NCBI GenBank assembly: GCA_006218045.1
Contig: VBWB01000005.1
Location: 124,001-188,000, forward strand
Reading direction: 5' to 3'
Source: Stygiobacter sp.
GTDB taxonomy: Bacteria; Pseudomonadota; Alphaproteobacteria; Rhodospirillales; Magnetospirillaceae
Length of the DNA: 64,000 nt
Below, one piece after another: positions 36,577-45,091 of the stretch; position 1 is the first letter of the stretch, and each line of letters begins with the position of its first letter. The notes beneath the pieces were generated by a model, which saw only the letters and a list, made by a program, of their open reading frames with translations, was not told where the DNA came from and did not search any database. The position numbers and the translations under genes were made by a program.

Positions 36577-38689
36577 ATGAAACAGGTTATCCAAAGCGCC
36601 CGCACGGGCAAGCTGTCGCTGAAGCCGGTGCCCGAGCCCAAAGTGCGCGGTGGCACATTGCTGGTGCGGACCGAGGCGTCGCTGATTTCGGCGGGGACCG
36701 AGCGCATGGTCATCGACTTCGCCAAGAAGTCGCTGGCCGGCAAGGCCAAGGAACGCCCGGATCTGGTCAAGAAGGTGCTCGACAAGGCCCGTCGTGATGG
36801 CTTGATGGCCACCTTCAAGGCGGTGATGGCCCGGCTCGACGAGCCGCTGCCCCTGGGCTATTCCGCCGCCGGTCGGGTGGTGGCCATCGGCGCCGGGCTG
36901 GAAGGTGCCTTCCACATCGGCCAGCGCGTGGCCATGGCCGGGGCCGGTCTGGCCAACCATGCCGAGCTGAACGTGGTGCCGCGCAATCTGGTCGCCGCCA
37001 TTCCCGATGATGTCAGCGACGATGAAGCCTGTTTCGGTACCCTGGCTTCCATCGCCATGGCCGGTGTACGCAATCTGGCGCCGCAATTGGGCGACGTGGT
37101 GGCGGTTCTCGGCGTCGGTCTGGTCGGACAATTGGCGGCGCAGTTGCTGGCTTTGTCCGGTGCGCGGGTCATCGCCATCGACGTTGATGCCCAGCGTCTG
37201 GCCCTGGCCAAGGCCAACGGCGCCGAGCTGACCTGGGTCTTGGGTCAGGCCGGGCTGCCGGAAGCGGTGGCCGCCCTGACCGGGGGGGTGGGCTGTGATG
37301 GCGTGCTGATCGCCGCCGCCACCGATTCGTCCGAGCCGTTGGAACTGGCGGCTGAATTGGCGCGGGACCGCGCCGCCTTGGTCATGGTCGGCAAGACCGG
37401 GACCGAATTCCCCTATGCCGCCTTCATGAAGAAGGAACTGCGCATCATGGTGTCGCGGTCCTATGGCCCGGGCCGCTATGACGACGATTTCGAGGGCCGC
37501 GGCGTCAAATATCCGGTGGGCTGGGTGCGCTGGACCGAATCCGACAATCTGCGCGAATGCGTGCGGCTGATGAGCCCCAGCTTGCGTCAGCGTTTGGACG
37601 TGGGCTCGCTCGTCACCCATCGCTTCGCCTTCGACAAGGCGGAAGACGCCTATGATCTGGTCACCACCCGGCGCGAGCCCAGCATGGGCGTGGTACTTAA
37701 ATACGATAGCGAAACAAAGCCCGCCGTGGCGCCGGTATTCAATCAGGCGCGTCCCGCCGCCGGGGCGTGCGTGCTGGGGGTCATCGGTGCCGGCGCCTTT
37801 GCCCGCACCGTGCTGCTGCCGGAACTGAAGCGCCTGCCCGGCATCACCTTCCAGACCATCTGCACCACCCGCGGTCAGACCGCCGATCATGCCGCCCAGG
37901 CTTTCGGCTTTGGCCGCGCCACCACCGAAATCGACGACGTGCTCAAGGATCCGGCCATCAACGCCGTGCTGGTGGCCACCCGGCACTCCAATCATGCCGA
38001 GCTGACCGCCCGCTGTCTGGCGGCGGGCAAGTCGGTGATCGTGGAAAAGCCGTTGGCGTTGGACCACGCCCAGGTCAATCAGGTGATCGCCGCGCGCGAG
38101 ACCTCGTCCGGCTTCTTCACCGTCGGCTTCAACCGTCGTTTCGCCCCCATGATCGTCGAGGCCGCCTCGCTGCTGGCCCGCCACCAGGGGGCGAAAATGC
38201 TGGTGCTGCGCGTCAATGCCGGGGCGCTGCCGGCGGAAAGCTGGGTCAACGCGGCGTCTGGCCCGCGCCCTGGCGGCATCGCCCATCCTCAGCGTCCAGG
38301 CCGATGCCGCCCAGGTCAGCCATGGCGGCTGCGACGATCTGACCGTGACCCTGGCGTTCCGGGATGGTTCGTTGGCCACCATCGTCTACACCGCCCAGGG
38401 GGATTCGGCCTTCTCCAAGGAACGCTTCGAGTGTTTCGCTGGCGGAACCGTTGTGGCCATCGACAATTTCCTGACCCTGTCGGTGACCGAGAATGGCCGC
38501 ACGCGGGTGGAAAAGGCCAAGATGGGGCAGGATAAGGGTCATCGGGCCGAACTGGCCGCCTTTGCCGCCGCCGTGGCTGCCGGCGGTCCGGCCCCGGTGG
38601 ACGAGGCCGAACTGGTGGAAACGGCGCGGGCCACCATTGCCGTGCTCGAGTCCTTGCGTGAAGGACGGCGGATCGTTCTGGGGGATTGA
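36577..38689 (+). pseudogene. Frameshifted two-domain oxidoreductase (zinc-type alcohol dehydrogenase plus Gfo/Idh/MocA)
   Basis: The reading frame from 36577 gives an alcohol-dehydrogenase-like domain (residues 1-390, with VAVLGVGLVGQL near 171) and then the start of a Gfo/Idh domain (VLGVIGAGAF near 398, VEKPLAL near 490). At about 38250 it goes out of frame after ESWVN. The matching C-terminal half (ALAASPILSVQ onward) is in the +2 frame and ends at 38689. Between the two, family members have roughly 15-18 residues including the GGGRxxGE-CHF-D block, which are absent here. So a loss of about 50 bases (3n+2) is inferred. Either a real pseudogene or a sequence error. The intact form would act in glycan sugar metabolism. 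Confidence 0.8.
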
Positions 38690-39663
38690 TGGACCTCTTG
38701 GTGCAGATGGGGGGTGGCTTGGCCCTGGCCGCCTTTGCCCTGACGGTGCTGGCGACGCGGCGGGTGCTGGCCTATTTGCGCCAACGGCAAATCCTGGATT
38801 TGCCCAACGAACGCTCCAGCCATAGCTTGCCGACGCCGCGCGGCGGCGGTTTGGCGACGACGCCGGTGATGGTGCTGGCCCTGCTGGCCCTGCCCGATTT
38901 CCGCTGGCTCGCGGTCGGTGCGGTGGGGCTGCTGATCATATCCTGGGTCGATGACCGCAAGGGTTTGCCGCCCTTGCCGCGCTTCGCCGCCCAGGCGGTG
39001 GCGGTTGCCGTCTTCTTGGTGCTGTTGCCGGCGGAAAGTCTGGTGTTTCAGGGTGTGCTGCCGGTTTGGGCCGATCACCTGCTGGCCGGGCTGTGCTGGC
39101 TGTGGTTCGTCAATCTGTACAATTTCATGGACGGTATCGACGGTATCACCGGGATCGAAACGATTTCGCTGGGATTGGGTGTCGCCCTGGTCGGCGGGGT
39201 GGCGGTGGCGGCGCCCGGCTTGACCGTGGCGGCTGTCGCCGCCGGTTTCCTGTTGTTCAACTGGCATCCGGCCAAATTATTTTTGGGCGATTCCGGCTCG
39301 GTGCCGTTCGGGTATGTGCTGGGCGGATTGCTGATTCTGCTGGCGGTTCAGGGCCAATTGGCCGCGGCCCTGATCCTGCCCGCTTATTATCTGGCCGATG
39401 CCACCATCACCATCACCCGCCGCGCCCTGGCCGGTGAGAAAATCTGGCAGCCGCACCGTCAGCATTTTTATCAACGGGCGGTGCAAGGCGGTAAGCGCCA
39501 CGATCAGGTGGCTCTGGCCATCGCCATCGGCAACGCGGCTTTGGTCGGCTGCGCCGTGCTGGCCACCGGCAATCAGGTCGCACTCGGCGGCGGGCTGGCG
39601 GTTGTGACGGTGGGGGTTTTACTGACGGTGCTGCAATGGTGGTCGCGGGGGGCACGGGCATGA
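38689..39663 (+). CDS. Undecaprenyl-phosphate sugar-1-phosphate transferase (WecA/WbpL/MraY family)
   Basis: 324 residues, about ten membrane segments. The family motifs are NERSSHSLPTPRGGG at 40-54, NLYNFMDGIDG near 141-151, and FLGDSGSVPFGY near 202-213, with the catalytic aspartates. It starts glycan synthesis by moving a sugar-1-phosphate from a UDP-sugar to undecaprenyl phosphate. The start overlaps the stop of the broken oxidoreductase (TGATG) and its end overlaps the epimerase by 4 bases. The adjacency to an epimerase mirrors wbpL-wbpV pairs. Confidence 0.88.
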   Translation: MDLLVQMGGGLALAAFALTVLATRRVLAYLRQRQILDLPNERSSHSLPTPRGGGLATTPVMVLALLALPDFRWLAVGAVGLLIISWVDDRKGLPPLPRFAAQAVAVAVFLVLLPAESLVFQGVLPVWADHLLAGLCWLWFVNLYNFMDGIDGITGIETISLGLGVALVGGVAVAAPGLTVAAVAAGFLLFNWHPAKLFLGDSGSVPFGYVLGGLLILLAVQGQLAAALILPAYYLADATITITRRALAGEKIWQPHRQHFYQRAVQGGKRHDQVALAIAIGNAALVGCAVLATGNQVALGGGLAVVTVGVLLTVLQWWSRGARA

Positions 39664-40580
39664 AAATTCTGGTCACCGGGGCCAGCGGTTTCGTCGGAGC
39701 GCGGCTGGTGGCGGAATTGCTGCGCCGGGGGCATCAAGTGGTGGCGCCCATGCGGTCGCCTCGGCCCTGGGCCGGGGTGGACACCCCGGCCATCGGCGAT
39801 CTGGGGCCGGATACCGATTGGTCGGCGGCTTTGTCCGGTTGCGAGGCGGTGGTCCACAGTGCCGCCCGCGCCCATGTCCTTGATGATAAATCCGCCGATC
39901 CGTTGGCGTTGTTCCGTCGGGTCAACCGCGACGGCACCCTGCATCTGGCCCAACAGGCGCGGCAGGCCGGAATCAGGCATTTCGTGTTCATCAGCACCAT
40001 CAAGGTCAACGGCGAAAGCACGCCGCCCGATCGCCCGTTTCGGGCGGAAGACGCGATCAATCCGCAAGATGCTTACGGCATGGCCAAGGCCGAGGCGGAA
40101 GCGGGTCTGCGCGCCCTGGACGGCATGGTCCTGACCATCCTGCGCCCGCCCTTGGTGCATGGGCCGGGGGCCAAGGGCAATCTGGCGGTGTTGATCAAGG
40201 CCATCGCCAAGGGAATACCCCTGCCGTTGGCGCTGGTGCGCAACCGGCGTTCCATGGTCGGCGTCGATAATCTGGCCGATGCGGTGGCTTTCTTGGTCGA
40301 TCATCGTCCGGCGGGAACGTTTCTGATCCGAGACGAGGGCGATGTGTCCACCGCCCACCTGATTAGGACCCTGGCCTCGGCCATGGGGCGGACGCCGCTT
40401 CTGCTGCCGGTGCCGCCGTTTCTGCTGACCCTGGCCGCCCGGGTGCTGGGCCGCCGGGCCATGGCCGAGCGGGTGTTGGGCTCGTTGCTGGTGGACGACA
40501 CCCCCTTGCGCGCCTTAGGCTGGACGCCGCCACTTTCCTTGCCGGCGGGCTTGGCCCGCATGATCCGGGACGACAGATGA
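39660..40580 (+). CDS. NAD-dependent epimerase/dehydratase (WbpV/WbpK-like)
   Basis: 306 residues. VTGASGFVG at 5-13, catalytic Y139/K143 (YGMAK). Shorter than GalE-like enzymes and closest in layout to WbpV/WbpK, which reduce or epimerise UDP-sugars to provide the first sugar for WbpL. Overlaps both flanking genes by 4 bases. The sugar product is not certain. Confidence 0.82.
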   Translation: MKILVTGASGFVGARLVAELLRRGHQVVAPMRSPRPWAGVDTPAIGDLGPDTDWSAALSGCEAVVHSAARAHVLDDKSADPLALFRRVNRDGTLHLAQQARQAGIRHFVFISTIKVNGESTPPDRPFRAEDAINPQDAYGMAKAEAEAGLRALDGMVLTILRPPLVHGPGAKGNLAVLIKAIAKGIPLPLALVRNRRSMVGVDNLADAVAFLVDHRPAGTFLIRDEGDVSTAHLIRTLASAMGRTPLLLPVPPFLLTLAARVLGRRAMAERVLGSLLVDDTPLRALGWTPPLSLPAGLARMIRDDR

Positions 40581-41968
40581 ACCAATATCCAGATACCCTG
40601 ATTCCCGTCATTCTGTCCGGCGGTGCCGGCACCCGGCTGTGGCCGTTGTCGCGTGAGCTGCGGCCCAAGCAATTGCTGAAGCTGAATTCAGACCAGAGCC
40701 TGTTGCAGGAAACGGCGGGACGCCTGGGCGGGCGGCCCATGGTGGTGTGTAACCAGGAACATCGTTTCATCGTCGCCGAGCAATTGCGCGAGTTGGAGAT
40801 GGAGCCACGCGCGATCGTCATCGAGCCGGTGGGACGCAACACGGCGCCGGCGGTGGCGGTCACCGCCTTGCTGGCCGCGCCCGAAGCCCTGCTGCTGGTG
40901 ATGCCGTCCGACCATCAGGTGCGCGATGTCGATGCCTTTCGCCGGGCGGTGGGCCAAGCGGTCCCCTTGGCCCAAGCCGGCCAGTTGGTGACCTTCGGCA
41001 TCCAGCCGACCGAGGCCAATACCGGTTATGGCTATATCAAGCGCGGGGATGGTTTCGCTGTCGAAAAGTTTGTCGAAAAGCCCGACCGGGCGACGGCGGA
41101 AGCCTATCTCGCCTCGGGCGATTATCTGTGGAATGCCGGCATCTTCCTGTTTCAGGCCAAGATCTATCTGGAGGAATTGGCCGCCCACCACCCGGCCATG
41201 GTCACGCAATGCCGTGCCGCCCTGGATCAGGGGGGATCGGATCTGTTCTTTTTCCGGCTGGCGGAAGAACCTTTTGCCGCCATCAGCGGCGAAAGCATCG
41301 ACTATGCGGTGATGGAAAACACCAGCCGCGCCGCCGTGGTGCCGGTGGACATGGGGTGGTCGGATATCGGCTCGTGGTCGGCGCTGTGGCAGGAAAGTCC
41401 GCGCGACGGCAATGGCAATGTGCTGTTGGGCGACGTCATCGCCGAAGGTGTGGATAATTGTTATGTGCGCGCCGACGATCGACTGGTTGCCGCCATCGGC
41501 GTGCGCGACCTGATCGTGGTGGCCACCGATGATGCCGTGTTGGTGGCCGACAAGGCCCATGACCAGGATGTGAAGAAGATCGTGGAGCGGCTGAAGGCGG
41601 CGGGGCGGTCCGAGGCCAGCCAAGGCAGCCGTACCTGGCGGCCCTGGGGCTGGTTTCAGACCATCGACGACGGCCACCGCTATCGGGTCAAGCACATCCA
41701 GGTCAATCCGGGGGCGAAATTATCCCTGCAAAAGCATTGGCACCGTTCGGAACATTGGGTGGTGGTCACCGGCACCGCCCTGGTCACCTGCGGCGACAAC
41801 ATTTTCACCTTGCGGGAAAACGAATCCACCTTCATTCCCGCCGGCACCGTGCATCGCCTGGAAAACCCCGGCAAGCTGCCGCTCAGGATGATCGAGGTGC
41901 AGTCGGGCGAATATGTCGGCGAGGACGACATCGTCCGCATCGATGATGATTATGGGCGCACGGCGTGA
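40577..41968 (+). CDS. manC: Mannose-1-phosphate guanylyltransferase / mannose-6-phosphate isomerase
   Basis: 463 residues. LSGGAGTRLWPLSRE at 14-28 and FVEKPDRATAEAYL near 165 mark the GDP-mannose pyrophosphorylase domain; the C-terminal cupin has GAKLSLQKHWHRSEHW near 380 with metal-binding His residues. It makes GDP-mannose from mannose-1-phosphate, and may also isomerise fructose-6-phosphate. Last gene of the rightward operon; it converges on the carbamoyltransferase gene with 10 bases between. Confidence 0.9.
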   Translation: MNQYPDTLIPVILSGGAGTRLWPLSRELRPKQLLKLNSDQSLLQETAGRLGGRPMVVCNQEHRFIVAEQLRELEMEPRAIVIEPVGRNTAPAVAVTALLAAPEALLLVMPSDHQVRDVDAFRRAVGQAVPLAQAGQLVTFGIQPTEANTGYGYIKRGDGFAVEKFVEKPDRATAEAYLASGDYLWNAGIFLFQAKIYLEELAAHHPAMVTQCRAALDQGGSDLFFFRLAEEPFAAISGESIDYAVMENTSRAAVVPVDMGWSDIGSWSALWQESPRDGNGNVLLGDVIAEGVDNCYVRADDRLVAAIGVRDLIVVATDDAVLVADKAHDQDVKKIVERLKAAGRSEASQGSRTWRPWGWFQTIDDGHRYRVKHIQVNPGAKLSLQKHWHRSEHWVVVTGTALVTCGDNIFTLRENESTFIPAGTVHRLENPGKLPLRMIEVQSGEYVGEDDIVRIDDDYGRTA

Positions 41969-41978
41969 AGACCGCTGA

Positions 41979-43783
41979 TCAATCCAGCTCGAAGGCGTTC
42001 TTGTAATCCAGTTTCAAAGCCGGATCCTGCTCTTCCTTCTTCAGGAAGCAATTGCCCACGGTCAGCACCTCGATCTCGCTGCCCATGAAGCAACGGAAGG
42101 CGTCTTCCGGGGTGCAGACGATGGGCTCGCCGCGGACGTTGAAGCTGGTGTTGACCACTACCGGGCAGCCGGTCTTGCCCTTGAACGCCGAAATCAGCGC
42201 GTGATAGCGCGGATTGGTGTCAGCGTGCACCGTCTGGATGCGGGCGGAATAATCCACATGGGTGACGGCCGGCAAGGACGACCGCGGCACGTTCAGTTTA
42301 TCGATGCCGAACAGGGCGTTCTCTTCCGCCGTCATCTGCCGGCGATGCTGTTCCGCCACCGGGGCGACCAGCAGCATGTAAGGGGAATCGCCGTCGATCT
42401 CGAACCACTCGGCCACGTCTTCCCGCAGCACGGAGGGGGCGAAGGGGCGGAAGCTTTCGCGGTACTTCACCTTGAGGTTAAGCATCTTCTGCATGGTGGG
42501 TGAGCGCGGGTCGCCCAGGATCGAGCGTCCCCCCAGGGCGCGCGGGCCGAATTCCATGCGGCCCTGCATCCAGCCCACCGCCTTCTCGTCGGCCAAAGCC
42601 TGGGCGGTCTGTTCGATCAGCGCGTCGTCGGACAGCACGGAGAACACCGCGCCGGCGGCCTTCAGCCGCGCTTCGATGTCGTCTTGCCGCCACACCGGCC
42701 CCAGATACGAGCCCTGCATGGCATCCTTGCCGCCGCCGGTAATGGTGCGGGGTTGGTTCTTGTGGATGTGATAGCCGGCCAGGGCGGCGCCCAGGGCACC
42801 GCCGGCATCGCCGGCCGCCGGCTGAATGCGACGCAATTGAGCGCGACGCCGCCGGCCAGACACAGATTGCGGGCGCCGGTTTCCTGGCGGATGGAGCGGG
42901 CCAGCTTCAGCACGATATGTTCGGTCACCGCCTGGATCGACGCCGCCATGTCCATGTGGAACTGGGTCAGCGGATCCTTGTCGGCCTGACGGACCGGTTG
43001 ACCGAAGACGTCGGCGAACGTGTCGTTGGTCATGGTCAGGCCGGTGCAATAATCGAAGTAGCTCTGGTCCAGGTGGAACGAGCCGTCCGCTTTCACGTCA
43101 ACGATCTTGTCCAGGATAAGGCCAGCGTATTTGGGCTCGCCATAAGGCGCCAGCCCCATCACCTTGTATTCGCCGGAATTGACTTTGAAGCCGGTGTAAT
43201 AGGTGACGGCGGAATAAAGCAGGCCGAGGGAATGGGGGAAATGCAGTTCCTTGTGGATTTCCAGGGAATTGCCCGCGCCCATGGCCAAGGAGGTGGTGGT
43301 CCACTCGCCCACCCCGTCCATGGTGAGCACGGCAGCGTCTTGGAACGGCGACGGGAAAAAGGCCGAGGCGGCATGGGACAGATGGTGTTCGGTGAACAAC
43401 ATCTTGCCCATCCAGTCGAAATCCTTGGCGAATTTCTTGAATTCCTTGGCCAGCAGATCCTTCTGGAACAGCTTTTCCTTCAACCACACCGGAATGGCGG
43501 TCTTGAACGAGGAAAACCCCCGAGGCGCGAACGACATATAGGTTTCGAGCAGGCGCTCGAATTTGAGGAACGGCTTGTCGTAGAAGACGACGAAGTCGAT
43601 GTCGTTGAGGCCGCAGCCGGCCTCGGCCAGGCAATATTCGATGGCCAGCCGGGGAAAAGCCGCGTCGTGCTTCTTGCGGGTGAAGCGTTCTTCCTGGGCG
43701 GCGGCAATGATGCGGCCATCCTCGATCAGCGCGGCGGCGCTGTCATGATAGAGCGCCGAAAGGCCAAGAATCTTCACCCGCAA
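41979..43783 (-). pseudogene. Frameshifted carbamoyltransferase (NodU/CmcH type)
   Basis: The leftward frame from 43783 (MRVKILGLSALYHDSAA) covers the N-terminal YrdC/Kae1-like part with TEHHLSHAAS and the GGVALNCVA block. It then goes out of frame at about 42828. The C-terminal half resumes in another frame at IQPAAGDAGGALG and runs to 41979 with the FGPRALGGRS and NTSFNVRGEP blocks. Family members have about 14 residues (NGK-L-R-x(5)-IW) between CVA and IQPAAGD; they are missing, so a loss of about 43 bases (3n+1) is inferred. An intact enzyme would use carbamoyl phosphate and ATP to carbamoylate a sugar hydroxyl. Its two partner genes are intact upstream. Confidence 0.82.
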
Positions 43784-43792
43784 CCTCTTATT

Positions 43793-43942
43793 TTAGAACA
43801 GCGTATAGATGAACGGCGCCACGGCGGAACCCTGGCTCAAGATGATCAGGCCGCCGAACAACACCATCATCACCAGGATGGGCAGCAGCCAGTATTTCTT
43901 GCGAGCACGCAGGAAAGCCCACAATTCAAGCAGGAAAGCCAT
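43793..43942 (-). CDS. DUF5989 family small membrane protein
   Basis: 49 residues, ATG at 43942, stop at 43793-43795. One membrane segment (WLLPILVMMVLFGGLIIL) at about 18-35 and the conserved ending SQGSAVAPFIYTLF match DUF5989, a tiny protein that sits beside carbamoyltransferase genes in many glycan clusters. Function is unknown; it probably works with the carbamoyltransferase at the membrane. It lies 9 bases before the carbamoyltransferase start and 12 bases after the SxtJ-like stop. Confidence 0.85.
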   Translation of the reverse strand: MAFLLELWAFLRARKKYWLLPILVMMVLFGGLIILSQGSAVAPFIYTLF

Positions 43943-43954
43943 GGTTCACACCCT

Positions 43955-44392
43955 TTAGAATTGATTCTTCATGGAATCCGGCTGCGGGCCGGGCGGATCG
44001 CGGCTGATCCAATAGCTGGTGGCGGCTGGGTCGCGCTTCAGGCGCATGGGGTCCTTGCCGGTGGCCCGCATCAGCATTCCCACCGGGGTGACCGTCAGGA
44101 AGAACAGCAGCCCCATGATCAGCGGCGTCATGATCTTGTGCAAAAGCAGCCCGAACTTGAACCACACCAAATTCAAGGGCTTCAGGAGCTTGGGCGCGAC
44201 AAAGGCAGCCACCAGGAACAAAACGGCCAAGCCTAGAGCCCACAGGCGCAGATCGCCGCCAGCCTTCAGCGGCCACAGGCCGATAAGGACGAACACCACG
44301 GCGAAGACGATGCCAAACGAGCGTTCGGACCCCATCTGCACCGGGCCGGAATGACCGTGGGCTTCAAGAACCGGAGACGATTTGCTGCTCAT
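43955..44392 (-). CDS. SxtJ family membrane protein
   Basis: 145 residues with three hydrophobic segments at about 30-60, 68-90 and 95-120 and the SYWISRDPPGPQ end typical of the SxtJ family. SxtJ proteins, named from saxitoxin clusters, co-occur with carbamoyltransferases; role not established. The ATG at 44392 is chosen, with another in-frame ATG at 44401. Same strand and direction as DUF5989 and the carbamoyltransferase; gmhA lies upstream. Confidence 0.8.
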   Translation of the reverse strand: MSSKSSPVLEAHGHSGPVQMGSERSFGIVFAVVFVLIGLWPLKAGGDLRLWALGLAVLFLVAAFVAPKLLKPLNLVWFKFGLLLHKIMTPLIMGLLFFLTVTPVGMLMRATGKDPMRLKRDPAATSYWISRDPPGPQPDSMKNQF

Positions 44393-44447
44393 GCCGATCA
44401 TACCGCCATGCAATAATGGGTTCTCATAACATGAGGGGATGGCGGGT

Positions 44448-45035
44448 TCAAACGCTAACACCCGGACGCAGGCGCTGTTCCAGGACGTCGCACAAGGCGT
44501 GGCCGATCAGGATATGCATTTCCTGGATACGGGCGGTGACCTTGGATGGCACCACGATCAAGGGGTCGGCCAGACCGACCAGCTTGCCGCCATCGCGCCC
44601 GGACAGACCGGCGGCGACGCAGCCCACCCGGCGGGCCGCTTCCAGCGCCTTCAGCACGTTCGGGCTGCTGCCCGAGGTGGTGATGCCGATGGCCACGTCG
44701 CCGGGACGGGCCAGGGCCTCGACCTGGCGGGAAAAAATATCGTCATAGGAATAATCATTGGCGCAGGCGGTCAGGGTCGAGGTGTCGGTGGTCAGGGCCA
44801 GGGCGGCCAGGGCGCGACCATTGACGCGATAGCGCACGACCAGTTCAGCGGCCAGATGCTGGGCGTCGGCGGCGGAGCCGCCATTGCCGAACAGCAGGAT
44901 TTTTCCGCCGCTTTCCAGGCTGTTCGTGCAGGCATCAGCCAACCGGGCGAAATCTTCGGACACGACGGACCGGGTATCGGTGACGGTCTTTTCATGTTCG
45001 GCGAATTGCTCGGCCAGGAATTGGCGCGGATCCAT
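44448..45035 (-). CDS. gmhA: D-sedoheptulose 7-phosphate isomerase
   Basis: 195 residues, one SIS domain. NGGSAADAQHLAAE near 51-64 and TSGSSPN near 119-125 are the sugar-phosphate-binding loops. It converts sedoheptulose 7-phosphate to D-glycero-D-manno-heptose 7-phosphate, the first step of the heptose pathway of lipopolysaccharide. A strong ribosome site, AGGAGGGAG, lies 9-15 bases upstream. With the NDP-sugar pyrophosphorylase at 5387 it hints at a heptose-containing glycan. Confidence 0.9.
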   Translation of the reverse strand: MDPRQFLAEQFAEHEKTVTDTRSVVSEDFARLADACTNSLESGGKILLFGNGGSAADAQHLAAELVVRYRVNGRALAALALTTDTSTLTACANDYSYDDIFSRQVEALARPGDVAIGITTSGSSPNVLKALEAARRVGCVAAGLSGRDGGKLVGLADPLIVVPSKVTARIQEMHILIGHALCDVLEQRLRPGVSV

Positions 45036-45091
45036 GCGGTACTCTCCCTCCTGAAATGACTGGTCTTAGCTAATGCAATGGCGGTCCCGGT

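Noticed and set aside
36427..38382. A 651-codon leftward open frame opposite the oxidoreductase
   Set aside because: Same reason: composition is shadow-like and the forward strand encodes recognisable dehydrogenase domains.
41979..43783. Programmed frameshifting in the carbamoyltransferase gene
   Set aside because: No slippery heptamer at the break, and conserved residues are missing there, so a deletion explains it better.
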